From NCBI GenBank assembly GCA_038496445.1, contig JALMLS010000426.1, positions 1-52,930 on the forward strand: a stretch of 52,930 nucleotides of DNA, written 5' to 3'. Positions within the stretch are counted from its first letter, which is position 1; the number at the start of each line of letters is the position of its first letter. The translations under genes were made by a program, and so were the position numbers. Below, piece after piece: positions 1 through 11,721 of the stretch. Under the pieces are notes generated by a model, which did no database searches, was not told where the DNA came from, and saw nothing but the letters and a program-made list of their open reading frames with translations. Source of the DNA: Trichosphaerium sp. ATCC 40318. Taxonomy: Eukaryota > Discosea > Flabellinia > Trichosidae.

Positions 1-649
1 ACCTTCATCCGCGAATATAATGAAGCCGCGCGGTACCATACTATCTCTGAATCGTGGTACCCTGCACAAGTAAGTTTAACAATCTGAGACATAAAATAGC
101 GCTACAGCGCATATAATTACCTTACATCGCGTACTACGCCATGTTTTGAAAATATTCGTTCAAGACTGTCGTGCTCAAGCTCTTTTCGGCTAAAACCCTC
201 CTAATTATTGCGTCAATAGCGTAACATTAACTAAGAGAGGGTTGCAAACGCACGACGTAAATGGAGCGCTTTGACATTTGCTCTAGTGTTATTGTTGGCA
301 TTTTACCGCCTTTTCTCCTCAAACTGATACCATCAGAACCAAGTTCTAGCGTTTTAGATTGGCTGAATCAATTAGCACTTGTCAACATTAATGTCAATGT
401 ACCGTATTGCTTCGCATAGGTCTTCGTTGGTTGCTCCAAGCGTTTTTAACTTGTTGAATGATAACAGTACTTCAATTGGTACATCTAGGGCATTGTAAAT
501 TAATACTGACGCGTAAAATAATACATACAGTGTCCTGAGTTGCCTGCCATTTGTTGTTGCAAATGTTTGTCTTGAACAAGGTTTTCATCGCTGAAATAGT
601 ACTCAACCTGTTTAATTATCTGTGCATTACGCGTTGTACGTTCCGTCAT
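1..649 (-). CDS. La-type RNA-binding protein (La motif plus RRM), 3' end beyond window
   Basis: La proteins bind the 3' oligo-U tails of new RNA polymerase III transcripts and related RNAs in the nucleus. The first exon from the ATG at 649 encodes a La motif: IIKQVEYYFSDENL, then KHLQQQM. After a small intron it continues with VPIEVLLSFNKLKTL and, after a 40-nt intron, QSKTLELGSDGISLRRK, the usual end of the La motif. A further intron leads to SIYVEGFSRK and HDSLERIFSKHGVVRDV, an RRM in the position expected for La or LARP7, followed by a GFIIFADEG segment at the window edge. Splices are phase-consistent. The ATG at 649 was chosen because the reading frame upstream has only non-ATG codons. 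It diverges from the RhoGAP gene. La and LARP7 cannot be told apart because the C-terminus is missing. Confidence 0.87.
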
Positions 650-833
650 CGCTTTGCCGACGCCAGTACTTAATCTAAAACACTCTGACAGCTTAACCGC
701 ACTCAAAGCAATTTTAGTACAGCCACCAGATAGCACAAACGCATACGCTAACCCAAACGCAAATATATTATCCTATTATACTTTTTGTACCAAATCAAAG
801 GCTTTGTGCCAATACACTGACTAAACGATCGTC
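650..833. promoter_or_regulatory. Divergent promoter interval between La and RhoGAP genes
   Basis: The 184 bases separate two divergent start codons and hold no reading frame of note. The stretch is AT-rich with a TATTATA-like run near 770. It must contain both promoters, but no individual element is defined. Confidence 0.4.
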
Positions 834-3527
834 ATGCGCAGCAAAATAACCAAAAGAACAAAAGAAAATGCAGGCGTTACATTAGAAGCACCACAACAGA
901 TGACAATATGCGAAAGCAAGATAGACTACTACAATCAAGTGCTACGCAAGTTAACAAAGGGATTTTCCAAAAATTTAAAATCTTTAAAAGGTACCAAATC
1001 AAGTTTCAATAGCACAGAGCGCCAAGGTTTCAGTGTTATTAATTTTCTGAGCTGTAATTACAGTTTGTGCTTTTTAGTCGCTAATATCGCTTAGACGTAC
1101 TACATGAAGGTACCAGATAGCAACGTTACAAGCTTAATTGGGTGCTAACCTAAACAGGTAATATGTTCTCAACAACGCTGAAGGAGGCATCTAGTTTACA
1201 AGGACAGTATAATATTCCTATTACAGGCGCTATAAATCCACTCGGTACCAACAAAAGAGGGTCAAGATTTCCGTTTTGATTTAACGCTCCGATCAGGATG
1301 TCTCAATGACATAGCAATGTTTCAAGCCGCCCTAGGTGATCTTCGTCTTGAGCTAGTAAAACAAGTTGAAAATGAGATTAATTACGGTCTCAAAGGGCTT
1401 CTAAGCAATGAAATAAATGATGCAAAGTCGCATAAATCACGTTACGACAAACAGGCAAGAATAAAGCTCTAAAAAGCTTTTTTGGACGTTTTTCTGTTTT
1501 TTTGGTAAACCCTATTTCCTTGTACTCACCACACGTAGAAAAAATCTATTGGCGATAAACTAAGGCGAAAAGGAGCTAAGAAGGTGACCCTAGAGCCAAA
1601 TAATCGAAAATATATATCTTTATTTAAATGTAACCCTTATAGGATGCAACGGATAACTATGTAGCTGAGTACCACAATATACAACAAGAAACTGAAAATA
1701 CACTCCGTGTACGCAGTGTCAAACTTTTTATGAAATTTATTTCGCTCAGTGCCATTTTCTTGGCTTCAGCCCTTGTTTACTGTTTTTTCTTTAGGCTATT
1801 AGTAATGTATGTGAATATGAGCTTCTCGAATCCATGTGTCTATACTTGGATGGTTACAAGACGTACTTTGAGAACGGAGCAAAGAGGATAAATGAAATAA
1901 TGCCTCAAATCCAAAAGTATAAGGATTATGCTGATAAACGCCGTAAAAACGTTACATCAAAGAGAAACTCATGGGTTCCACGTATGTTTAATATTGTAAT
2001 AGCTGTTACAAGAAAAAGAGCGAGACTTCCAAAAAAACAACCATATTCTTTACTAAGTTTTTATGCACAGGTCCACAAGACAGCAAAATCTTTGGTGTAC
2101 CATTGGAGTCCATTTTGTTCCGCGATAGAAAAAGGGTACAAATTTTTTCCTCTTTTTTTTTCACGTGCTTTTGTACTTACTAACACGTGATAGGTGACAT
2201 ATGTACCCGACCTTGTAATACAAATATCTAAGAGACTAAGTGAAAACCTACACTTTGAGGGCATGTTCCGGATATCTGGGCCTTCAGGTGACCTGGAGAC
2301 GCTACGAGAAGAAATAGATAGTGGTACGACTTTTTTTTTTTGAAGTATCTTTTTTTTGAACAAATGGCTTATTAGACGTCTAGGGAAGTATAATTTAGAT
2401 CTTTATTCTATACCTACAGTATGTAGCTTGCTTAAACTATTTTTACGGTCCCTTCCAGAGCCTTTAATGACACATGATCTTTATTACCCTATTATAGCTA
2501 CTACAAGTATGTTTTTCTCGGATTATTTTTTTCTCACTGGTCACGCAAACTTCTCTTTATTGTTTATCTAATTCCATTATCAGAGATTAAGGATGAGGAA
2601 GAACGGCTTTCTATTGTTGGTAAACTTATAAGAAGTATGCCAAACGCAAATAGGAATACACTAGAAAGGGTTATACAAATGTTAAACTCTGTTGCTTTAG
2701 AGTGCGTTTCTGTTTTTCTTTTTGTTCTGGCATACCAAGTTCCTACCTAATACCTTTACAGGAGTAAAACTAATTTAATGGACGCAGATAATCTAGCTTT
2801 GATAATGGTACACAGATAGTAGCTAGAAATATTATTCTTTTTTTCTTGTTTGCTAAAACTGTGCTCGTAGGCTCCTAATTTGATTGGTCCTCCAGAAAAC
2901 TCTGCAATTTCAGGTGTTGCTGCATTCGAGCATACAAGGCTAGCAAGTTGTATAGTTAAGATGCTGATAGAGAAATATGACTTTTTCTTTCCTCTTAAAT
3001 CAAGAATATTGAGAAATACAGTTTCTCTTGCAGATGATAACAGTGTTACAAAAACAGTTCAAAAACTTGTAAGGGATAACCCTGAGATAGATGATGACCT
3101 ATATATACGAGATGTAGGTGAATCAGCTGCAAAACCAGACCTTCGCCTGATGCTTAAGCAACAACTTCAGAAAAGTCCGAAAGTTGATAGAGACGACCAA
3201 CCTTCAACACCCAGAAGTGGAGCTTCCTTAACGCCCAGAAGCATACCTCCCTTAACACCGCGTAGCGGCCCATCTTTGACACCGCGTAGTGGTCAGACTT
3301 TAACACCACGTAGTGGTCCTCCTAGTCGAAATCTACCGTCGCTACCTGCCCGACGTGAATCTCACAGTAGTTATACACAGCCTAAGAAGGGTCACAGACC
3401 TTTACCTGCGTTTGTACCAGCAGACGAATACGATAGTGAGAGTGATACTAAGCAGCTTAAGAATCCTTCTGATGAGGATGATAAGCACTTCTCTGACTTA
3501 TTTGATCAATACGCTCGTTTGAAATAA
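834..3527 (+). CDS. BAR-domain RhoGAP protein
   Basis: Likely a GTPase-activating protein for Rho/Rac/Cdc42-type GTPases that binds curved membrane through its BAR domain. Early exons (834 to about 1970) encode long helices typical of BAR, such as CLNDIAMFQAALGDLRLELV, then NYVAEYHNIQQETENTL and QIQKYKDYADKRRKN. The RhoGAP domain begins at IFGVPLESILFRDRK near 2090. It continues with LHFEGMFRISGPSGDLETLR, which carries the arginine-finger region GMFRISG, then SLLKLFLRSLPEPLM, RNTLERVIQMLNSV and LIGPPE. A C-terminal tail (about 3200-3330) has tandem TPRSG repeats, followed by an acidic end. At least eight introns interrupt it, several ending in TAG. The repeated TPRSG units look like proline-directed phosphorylation or SH3-type sites. 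The order BAR then RhoGAP matches SH3BP1, RICH and GRAF-like proteins, but no SH3 or PH domain was seen. Confidence 0.88.
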
Positions 3528-3762
3528 GAAACCGGAACGAGCTTGACGCTATACCAGAAGCCTTATTACCATGTACAAAACATGATAAAAAGGTATTATT
3601 GTAGCTGACTACAAAAACCAAAAAACACTTGTAAATACTGTTGCATCAAAGCAAATAAAACAACTCAACCCAGGTTGATTAAACAAAGATTTTATTCTAG
3701 TGCAAGATTGTTTTGCATTGTTGAATTGTAATTACCAGTAACGAGGTCACTTAGGACTAAGG

Positions 3763-4980
3763 TTATACTACAGAACAGTATGATTGTCCTAGCGGTTCTG
3801 TAGAGTCATGCCATATAATCATTTGTTCTAGTGCTGTTGTTCCGTGTTTAATACCAAGTGTTTTCCTCTCTGAAGGGTACTTTAATGACTTTTGATAGTA
3901 TCTAATGCCGTCTATTGTTTTATCCCAGTTTATATGTGTATGGCCGAAAACATGAACAGTTGAGCCCAGTTTCTGTGAACAGGATGTTAGTCTCATTTTT
4001 TGAATTTTTGGGTTTTTTCAAAGAAAGTGAATTTAAGGTTACGTACTCTTATCTGTTCTTCTAGCTTATATGTACCAATAACCTTTGGTAAGTACTTTAT
4101 CCATAGTACAGATTTTGGCGGTATACATTCGATACGTGGTAAGAAATGGCTGAAAGAAATCACGGGAGCATCATATTTTTTAATATTTTGATCATTGAGG
4201 CTTATAAAGTAATCATCTGGAGTTCCTTTAGGTGCTCTTGGTGTCTTTGAGTTCGGGTTTAAGTATTCTTCTGGCCAAATACTACAAGTAAATATTAAAA
4301 AGACAGTTGACTACAGTGAAGCAAGAAGAAAAAAGAAGTAAGAAATACCAATGAGCGAAATCACCCCAACTTTGGATTATCTCATTTTTTGTTGACTCGT
4401 CTGTATCAAAATCCTCTCTGTACCAAGAAAACATAGGTACCACCCAAACAGGATTTACTGTACCTAACTTTTTTGGTGTTGTAATAACACCTAAAGTGAA
4501 TGTCAATAAACTTCGCTTTTTTTCTCAACTACGTTGCAGAATTTGTTTTGTCACGTGCCTAGTTCAGCACATAGTGCTATGATCATATTAAATTTCTCTA
4601 TGCTATCTTTGGCATGCTTATGGATCCACAATTCATGATTTCCTGGGACATAAAAGACTTCTTTGAACCTTAAAAATAAATGAAGAAAGTTCTTGTGCTC
4701 ACTTTGTTACCTTTGCTTCATTTCGATAAAGAATGTCCTCAACCTGCTCATTATATGGCTTACATCACCTGCGACGATAACCTAGCGCGTTTAGTTTTAT
4801 GTAATTATATTTCACGTGAAACGTACGTAATCTTGTTGATATGCCGTTTTAGACAGCTCCGTGAGCCAATTTCTGTTACCTAGACACTAGATAAATATTT
4901 TGCAACGTCTACAAGCGAGAACCTTCAAAATCAACGTGGACATCTGAAATACTAAAAAGGCGAGGTGCAGGTGCTGCCAT
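3763..4980 (-). CDS. Calcineurin-like metallophosphoesterase
   Basis: A two-metal-ion phosphoesterase. The first exon starts at the ATG at 4980 with PRLFSISDVHVDFEG, metal motif I (DxH). Later exons give VIVAGDVSHI (GDVSH, motif II), then VFYVPGNHELWIH (GNHE, motif III), and near the end VHVFGHTHINWDKTIDGIR (GHTH, last motif). Between them is ISFSHFLPR, a histidine-containing strand. All core metal ligands are therefore visible, which implies an active enzyme. About six introns interrupt it. One (4491-4558) only keeps frame with a GC donor, GCACGTGA. No signal peptide or membrane segment was found, so a cytosolic enzyme is likely. The substrate cannot be named; the family includes nucleotide and phosphoprotein phosphatases. 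It is convergent with the RhoGAP gene, about 235 bases from its stop. Confidence 0.85.
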
Positions 4981-5113
4981 AGTTGCTAGTATAATTAAAT
5001 ACACAGTTTAACGTTTTTTTTGTGCAGACCTTATTTGACCACCTGTTGGAGCTTATAGGCGCTAACACGTATAAAACAAGCGCATGGGAGTGAAATTATA
5101 GGGCTTTGTAACA

Positions 5114-7092
5114 ATGAAACGTAGTATTTCCAGTGTAAGCCTTGAACCAGATGTAGCCAGCGCATATAGCGTAACAGAACACCTTGCGTGGCACTGGGGA
5201 TTTCTAATCTTGATTGCCATTTTGTACGTATCTGATTGACTACCGACGCTCCCTAATGCGTAAATGCGTTGTCTGGAAGCCATGCACAACATTTTGGTTA
5301 AGTGTCTTTAGATATGGACCCATTACCTTCTTTTACGCTGGAGATAGTAGAACAATAGGTTCTACTGCAGCTCTGCTAGTTTCGTCGTTGATTGCGCTCA
5401 CACTCATTATCCGAGTAATGTTATGCCAAATGAACGACCCACCAATGTGGCTACTGTACGTAGATACTCCCCAAACGCCCCAAAAAAAAAAAAGGCAGAC
5501 GGAAAACTACAATTACAATTATTTCCGCCGCCAACAACGAAATTGACACTCACACGCTACAGTTACAACGATTGTGTCATTTGCGTGCTTCTAGGATGCA
5601 CAGTACCAGCATTTTTTTTGGCAGTTGGTCCTTGTGTTGCACGGCACCCCAGAGAAATGGTTGACGCTAGCTTGTTGGCCTTTGATGATGCAGTACTAGG
5701 CTGGCACGTTTTTTTTTTGTATTTGTTTTCTGTAAATACAAGAAAAAACGGAAAAAAGAATTCCTTGTTCTTACTGCTTTTTAGGGTATTTCCTCAGGGT
5801 CAGTTTGCTCTTTGGCTTGATCAAAGCGCTTGGTTTAATCCAACCACTTTTTTGGGAAAGCTTATCACAGAGTTTTTTCAAATCATGTACTTTAGTTATT
5901 ATGGTTGGGGATATATTACCTTGGCATTATTGTTAGCAAGGTATGTGCAAGCTGTAGGACAACGATGAATTTTAGTCTCGCAAAATAGCTATTTCTTTCG
6001 TGTTGCACGTGATGCTAAACAAAAAGTTGCAGCTAGCGTTACCAATTCAGAACACAAGTTTTGTTGGTTTTATTTTTTTCGTTGAGGTTTTAGCAAGACT
6101 TGGTTAGGATCTTTTTAATGTGTTTGTTAGGTACTTTGTTTCTTCTCGTACTAAAGGAAGAGAGAGCGATATGTTAGAACTTAAAGGTACGTAGTAGTAT
6201 GTCACGTGATTAAAATGCATCGAAGTTCTTACTTATATTCTTTAGCTCTAAAGATGTATCTGTGTGGTTGGCTCTTTGCATATTATTTTAATTTCTTACT
6301 TAATTTTTCGTTCCCTGGGAAGTCACCGCGGTTATATATTCAAGATCAGTATAAACACGAATTAGAAGGATTTTTTCTTACCAAACCACTTCGAACAGTA
6401 AAAGATGATGCAAGTTTTGGTACTTTTCCTTCTGGTCATGCAAGTACGTCTCTATCCAATACTTGATGAAAATGACATATTCAAATAAAAGGCGAGAGTA
6501 TGGTTGCAGGATGCTACGGATTATTCTTGTTGAGGTACCCACTCAATGTCCAAAATTTTGTTTAATTCTCAACCTTTTTTACATGGTTTTCCACTTACCT
6601 ATGTTTTTAGTGCTTATGGTTTTGACTTTGACTTTAACTTGTTCGGGTTTATACCTATCCGTGCAAGATTTGTAAAACTATATGGCAAGGTACTATTCAC
6701 ACGAAATGTCATAGACTTCAACACAAGCCACGAGCTTAAAATATTTTTGTACTTTTTTATTCCTTCCAAAGCGAAATGCCGTACTTTGCCACACCTTGGC
6801 ATCACTAGAGTCTTACCTTTTTTAACAGGTTTCTTTCGTTGCTGGTATACTGATTGTGCTGTCAGCTATAATCAATCGGTATCATTACTTTGTTGACATT
6901 GTTGGTGCATCCTTTGTTTGTTTGGTTGCTTTATCATTCGGTTTTTATATTCTCCGTAGTGATACTTATTTCTTTGCTGCGTTACAACGCAGAACTGAAG
7001 GTACACAACCTTTAAAAAATGTTGTTGTGCCTCCAGAAGTAGTTTCAGATCTGGGATCTTCGCAAACAATAAAACAACAAAAAAAACACTGA
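5114..7092 (+). CDS. PAP2-superfamily integral membrane phosphatase/phosphotransferase
   Basis: PAP2 proteins remove or transfer phosphate-linked lipid head groups; inositol-phosphorylceramide synthases belong to the same clan. The ATG at 5114 opens an exon ending in the hydrophobic stretch WGFLILIAIL. Further membrane segments follow, including ALLVSSLIALTLIIR and FQIMYFSYYGWGYITLALLL. The catalytic motifs are recognisable: FGTFPSGHAS near 6420 (PSGH motif) and INRYHYFVDIVGA near 6880 (R...H...D motif). SPRLYIQDQYKHELEGFF precedes them, as in PAP2 enzymes of the IPC-synthase type. Splicing after GHA into the next exon restores GHAS in frame. The tail is hydrophilic. Several introns carry CACGTG. 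A lipid substrate in the ER or Golgi is an inference from the family. Middle exons around 6500-6700 are less certain. Confidence 0.8.
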
Positions 7093-7450
7093 ACATATTA
7101 TAACCAAACCCACCAAACTAACGGTGGTTGTAAATGACCCAGGCGTCTTTTGTATTTGTACATTCCATTTAAAAATAATACAATATTACCTCGCCTAACA
7201 GAGTCCACTTTTGCGCTTGTTTCGGAGTACAAGTGCAGTAAAGCCTACAAGGAAGCGGTCTGACTCGCTACCAAATCTTTGAGCTGTGCTTCCTTACACA
7301 ATTCACAGTACCTGTAAATTTGAGTAAAGGGTGTAGTCTAGTGAGATGAATAACAAAACCGGTTGTGATCACGTGATTAATTTGTACAAGAAGAAATAAA
7401 GTTGGTTTTGTAGTCAAAGAAAGTTCTTTTAACTCCAAACATAACCCCAA
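7093..7450. other. Intergenic stretch without a supported gene
   Basis: The 358 bases lie between the PAP2 stop and the next start. Short minus-strand frames here show no recognisable protein. One CACGTG lies near 7371. The interval must contain the PAP2 polyadenylation region and the next promoter. Confidence 0.4.
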
Positions 7451-8304
7451 ATGGAACAACTACAAGTAGGTGAGTACTACGATAAAAATATCTGTTTCAA
7501 GGATCATTGGCATAATTTTTTAACGTTGTAAATTAACGATATTTAGCAAACAGTTATAACCAACGCAGACGCTCTAAAGTAGCATGCTTAATGGTACGTG
7601 GAATTTACGGCCCTTTTATCTTTTTTTTTTATTTCTTACTCTCCAGCGCGACTGGAACTCTTTATTTGCTGCAGTATCTTTTTATTTTGAAAAGGAACTA
7701 AATATGATCGAATTAATCCTGTTCTTTGCTCGGCTCACTCTTTTCTCCCTAGGCGACTCTCACGTTTGTTGTCCTTATCGTTCTCGGCAGTGTAATGACT
7801 CTACGCCTCTTCAATAAAGACTATCACAAGAGAACCACAGTTGGCCACCATGAACGCGTTTCAGGCAGCGACGATCCAGCGAACCCAACGCAAATCCCAG
7901 ACACACGTAAGTAGAAAAACCCGACACGATCGGCCAAACCACAACGTTTTAACTGACCAACAATTTCAGCGAAGAACGGACAAAGTTTGACCGACACGCT
8001 AAGCAAAGCTGCTGAGTGGGTTTCGCATCATAGTAACCAAGCAACAGACTCTTTCGCCGCTATATCTTGTCCTAGACTCACAGACACTATTTGCAAAGCA
8101 ACTTCTTTCTGTAACTACTGCGGCGTCGATCACTGCACTTCAAACAAGATTTCATGCTCAGCACCAAAACCTGCGAAGGTTTCGAAAGTGTTAATTAGTA
8201 ATGCTTGCCTTAGCTTACCTAACAGTGTTTGTGGTAAATGGGGTGTGTGTTGGGAGTGCAACGGAAAGTGTATACCAGCATCTGACATTTGCTTGACTAA
8301 ATAG
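7451..8304 (+). CDS. Single-pass membrane protein with Cys-rich outer domain
   Basis: No family was recognised. The model runs from the ATG at 7451 through five phase-consistent exons. It has a short basic N-terminus (NQRRRSKVACLM), then one membrane anchor (ATLTFVVLIVLGSVMTLRLF), a hydrophilic linker, and a C-terminal domain with many cysteines: SCPRLTDTICK, CNYCGVDHCTS, and CGKWGVCWECNGKC. Basic residues before the anchor and cysteines after it suggest a type II orientation with the Cys-rich domain outside the cell or in the secretory lumen, where disulphides form. The protein is roughly 190 residues. It sits at the edge of a block of secreted Cys-rich genes, which supports a surface role. 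The function is unknown. Confidence 0.65.
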
Positions 8305-8591
8305 ATAACCAATAAAAAATCCGTAAAGGTTTGGTTTGCCACTACTGGCAGCAACTCTTGCATCTCGAGTTATTTTTAAGCGCTACTACAATCCCTAATC
8401 CAAATCCACTTGTCTAATGTGCCGCGTTGACTCTGCTTTGAGTGCCTCTGCGTTATAAATTGTAAGCTTTCTTTACCATTGAAAAGGTGTTGCTTTGTTA
8501 TGGAAGTTTTAAACAGCAAAAACATGTTTCAACCATGTGACGCAGTCACCATCTATAAAATAAATACTTGTAGTAGAACTAAGGGTTCATT

Positions 8592-9311
8592 TTAATTAAA
8601 CTTGTTGATGGTACGCTTCTTTTTAACGCATCTTGCGATAAGGATGATTGCTATAGTTTTAAACAAACGTTAGATCACACCTCAAGTATGCCAACAATAC
8701 CACCTCCAGCAGCATATAGATACCAAGGTACTTGAAGGAGCAACGTTAGAAAATTACTACTTGTTTTAGTAACACAAAACGAATAAGAATTTAGTGAGAA
8801 TCATAGCGTACCAACTTTACATGCTGTAACACCTTCTTTAGATGTTAAAATATTACAAGAAAAGCACATGCCACCATCTTGGTAACTTCCTGGTTGACAC
8901 TATTGTTTTCAAGTAGTGCCTACTACTACGTACAAGTATGAAGGAGTTACCTTAATACAACCATCTTTGTTTTCTGTTCTGATTGATCCTGGATCGCATG
9001 CGGAGCACTTTACTGATCGTTCATGTGAGTAAAGAGGGTAAGGACAAAAATCACACCTATTCTGCCCACTAAGAATTCATTAGATGGAGGGCCTTAATCA
9101 GAAATTACCTAGAACACGTACGTTGAGTTTGCATATTAGCGCGTTCACAAAGTTTGCACTTGCTTTGTCCTTCTTTTAGGTTTGCACTTCCTCTCGTAAA
9201 AAGTGTACATTCAGGTTGTGTTGTCTCATTTGCAAAGGTTCCGGAGTAACAAGGCATGCAATTGAGGATATTTTTGTAAGATACACTTCCGAGCTCACAG
9301 TTTTCTTTCAT
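8592..9311 (-). CDS. TNFR/GCC2-like Cys-repeat membrane protein, 5' end unresolved
   Basis: Exons on this strand encode repeats of the TNFR/ephrin-receptor (GCC2_GCC3) kind. The first part is NCELGSVSYKNILNCMPCYS followed by GTFANETTQPECTLF and CKLCER. The next exon gives CDFCPYPLYSHE and KCSACDPGS, and the next SYQDGGMCFSCN with TACKV. The spacing CxxC then G then C matches these extracellular modules. The last exon appears to give a short hydrophobic segment and a basic tail, VKKKRTINKFN, as in a type I membrane protein. No signal peptide was found because the start was not located; more exons probably lie between 9312 and 9740. It could even be the 3' part of a larger gene that once included the dermatopontin-like copy upstream. 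Confidence 0.5.
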
Positions 9312-9739
9312 AAAATGTCAACTAGTTTTTTGATTGAATAAAAAGTATTGTAAAAAACGCACTTGGAGATCCCTCGATTTTCTTGTCATGTATATCTAAT
9401 ATATCTGTTACAGTATTCAAGCTAGGGAAACTTCATTGTGTAGTGACAATATCACTGGCCTGTAGAACGAGTTATTTTAAGTATGTGGTCATTTTTGGGA
9501 TTGGTACTGTTTTTCCGAAGTGTTGTCAGCGATTACAATTCTTCCACTGTCGTAATTCCAGCGAATGTGAATGTACTATCCAGCTCCAGAAAAATGGTTC
9601 CCTTGTATTTTGTGAAACTGAATCCCTTATAAGACGTAATGAGTTGTACGCATCCCTTCAAAAGTTAGTATCTCTAAGAAAAATATCAATTTGAATTTGC
9701 CTCACCAACCAGAACTATTTTTTACTGCTTTTTTTAGAT
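9312..9739. other. Stretch probably holding unresolved 5' exons of the Cys-repeat gene
   Basis: Minus-strand exon-like pieces are visible, for example one translating as NYDSGRIVIADNTSEKQ between a TAG acceptor and a GTACC donor. A consistent chain of splice phases to the neighbouring exons could not be built. A plus-strand frame at 9383-9694 is open but has no recognisable features and is taken as a shadow. Confidence 0.3.
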
Positions 9740-10238
9740 GTTTCTAAGATCACAATTTACATGAATTACGATTGGCCATAACAGCTCTTTTTTAAATCTT
9801 GTTCCTTGATGTTGTTTAATAGTACCTTCAACGAGTCCTGAATGATCTATCATCAAAACTATTGGAACAATTTCGATCCAGAGATTCCTAGCAAGGAGGG
9901 TTACAAAGAAGCTCTCTTGAGAATTCGTTTTCTTACTGCCATAGGCGTAGCCATTTGGGCATTGTAGAAGGAAATCACTTCCCATGGTAGTCAAATCAAA
10001 GCTTTGTGGGCCTGCTAGTACGATACAGTTATACCTCCAAAGAAATCTTCGAGATAAACTAAAAGAGATAGTGCGAACACCAGCAAGAGCTCCAGTAGCA
10101 CATTCTCTTGTCCAGCTAGGTTGGAAGGCGTGTTTATGGGTGGCAGAGCGGGTACTATCGCAGTAAAACAACTAAAGCTTAGCATACGAGAGTACAGCGT
10201 ACTGATAATAAGAGCGAGAAAACGAGGATTTGCGTCAT
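9740..10238 (-). pseudogene. Decayed copy of the dermatopontin-like gene at 11.7-12.5 kb
   Basis: The start at 10238 gives a signal-peptide-like MTQILVFSLLLS, then WTRECATGALAGVRT and TTMGSDFLLQCPNGYAYG. These align with WTRECSYGAFTGVST and TTMASEFLVQCPDGYAVD in the intact paralogue on the same strand. The next exon is similar to the paralogue base for base. It carries one extra base and in-frame stops (phase-1 reading meets TAG within about 30 bases), and the codon matching the final cysteine of that exon reads TGA. One cysteine codon of the first exon is also lost. Downstream exons have no clear counterpart. The simplest reading is a tandem duplicate undergoing decay. An alternative is a truncated gene that reads through the would-be intron. 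Confidence 0.6.
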
Positions 10239-10720
10239 CTTTTTATCATTTGCGGACTCGCAAAAAGCATGAAAACCATGTTTCAGTTACTGAACATTTT
10301 CACATGAACAAAAACAAGGTAGAAACGTCGAGTTAGTGCTGTATGCAATAAAGCAAAAAAAGTTGAACGAATTTGTCCGAAAATTGTTGAGTTCTCTGAA
10401 AACACTCATTTTGATTGAACATACCACAAATCACGTGTATTCGTAATTTTTACCGCGAATCGTTTTTCAAACAGCTTTTAGACGTTGTGCTCTTGGATTT
10501 CAACATAATTGCAAGTTGCAATGTCCCATTTTTTCCGCAGCTGTCATGGATGTTGTTGCTGTTCGGATAATATCAACCAATGGTTGGGTACCTCTGGAAG
10601 CCGCTATTCAACGCGGCCTTTGAATTTTGTTCACTTAATATTACTGGAAGCTTGTCAAACACGTGAATTCAAAGATCGACCAAACAGACGTTTCCAACAT
10701 ATCTTCTCTACTCCACGCCA
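10239..10720. other. Intergenic stretch between divergent genes
   Basis: The 482 bases lie between the decayed minus-strand copy and the plus-strand secreted gene. Two CACGTG sites occur (near 10432 and 10657). A plus-strand frame from 10509 encodes a Cys-rich peptide but lacks a recognisable domain and a good exon context, so it is not called. Confidence 0.35.
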
Positions 10721-11660
10721 ATGCAATCATACCTGCTATTGACTCTGTTTTCTTCTTACATTATCCTCGTATCATGTAATGTATGTATATTACAAACAAT
10801 ATTGAATTAAACCTTTGAACTAATGTCTGTTTAGTGTTCTTGTTTGAGTGTGTTTGGAAAATGTATTATAAACCAAGATAGGTGTCCTCCTGGTACTCAA
10901 CCATCGTGTACTAATGCAAACTGTGGCTGCGATTGTGTTGAACCACCCACAGCTCCGCCGCCAACACCAACACCTCTTGACTGCGACCAACCTATGTTAT
11001 CAGATCAGTTCTCTGCTTCAGATTGTAGCCAAGGAACCGCGTACTTAGAAGCTTGTACAGAAGCCAGGGACGACTGTCACCAAAAGTGTATAGATGCTGG
11101 ATATCATACATCGCAACATCATTCATGCAGCGCAACAACTGAAGACTTTAACCTCCAATGTTGTAGAAGTGGAAGGTTCTATGACGTTTCTGCAAAAGCA
11201 GCTTGTTGTTGTTGTAACGAAAGTGCTCCTACAGCGCCTTCTGTTGAACCGGTATGTTCATTTTTTTGTAGTTTTTTTGCTAAAGCACGTGATTACTAGC
11301 CTTGCTGTGAATATGACGGTGACACTGACTCATGTATCGATAACTCTTGTGGTAGTCGAAGCCCATCAACAACAGTTCCAACCGAATGTATACGAGTCCG
11401 AGTTTTTAACGAAGAAGACAGTACGTTACAATGACACGGATACTAAGATACTCATTAACCCTAATGTAGGCACAACAAGAAACACATGTCTATGTCGAGT
11501 TATTACACAACCATCTTCTTTATGTGGTCCGTCATGTACTGCTGATAATCAATGCCAAAGTTACTTGAACGACCTTAGTATTTTTGATGTACTAGGATGT
11601 GTTAATTCAGTGGCCTCTGGTTGTATTTGTTCAATATGTGGCAGCGAAGATATGATCTAA
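10721..11660 (+). CDS. Secreted Cys-rich protein with Pro/Thr linker
   Basis: No named family was recognised. The ATG at 10721 opens a clear signal peptide, MQSYLLLTLFSSYIILVSC. After an intron comes CSCLSVFGKCIINQDRC, a cysteine cluster NANCGCDCVEPP, a Pro/Thr linker, then a second cysteine domain (DCHQKCIDAGYH, QCCRSGRFYDV, ACCCCNES). After an intron with CACGTGA near its 3' end the protein continues CCEYDGDTDSCIDNSC. A last exon adds NTCLCRVITQPSSLCGPSC and ends GCICSICGSEDMI. All junctions are phase-consistent. The very high cysteine content and signal peptide imply a disulphide-rich extracellular protein of about 260 residues. It is divergent from the decayed gene at 10238 and convergent with the dermatopontin-like gene. 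Confidence 0.75.
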
Positions 11661-11721
11661 TAAAATACCATGTTGATAAAGGTTGATCGTTTATTGAGCA
11701 CATTGTATTTTCCCAAGCCCT

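Noticed and set aside
5460-5560. A plus-strand frame with a Lys-rich run (PKKKKADGK) as a nuclear-localisation exon
   Set aside because: It lies between a GTAATG donor and a CTAG acceptor of the PAP2 gene and is most simply intron sequence.
8540-9030. Plus-strand frames (for example around VDGTLLFNASCDKDDC) that looked like a Cys-containing gene
   Set aside because: Their exon joins did not keep phase, while the opposite strand gives TNFR/GCC2-type repeats with matching splice sites.
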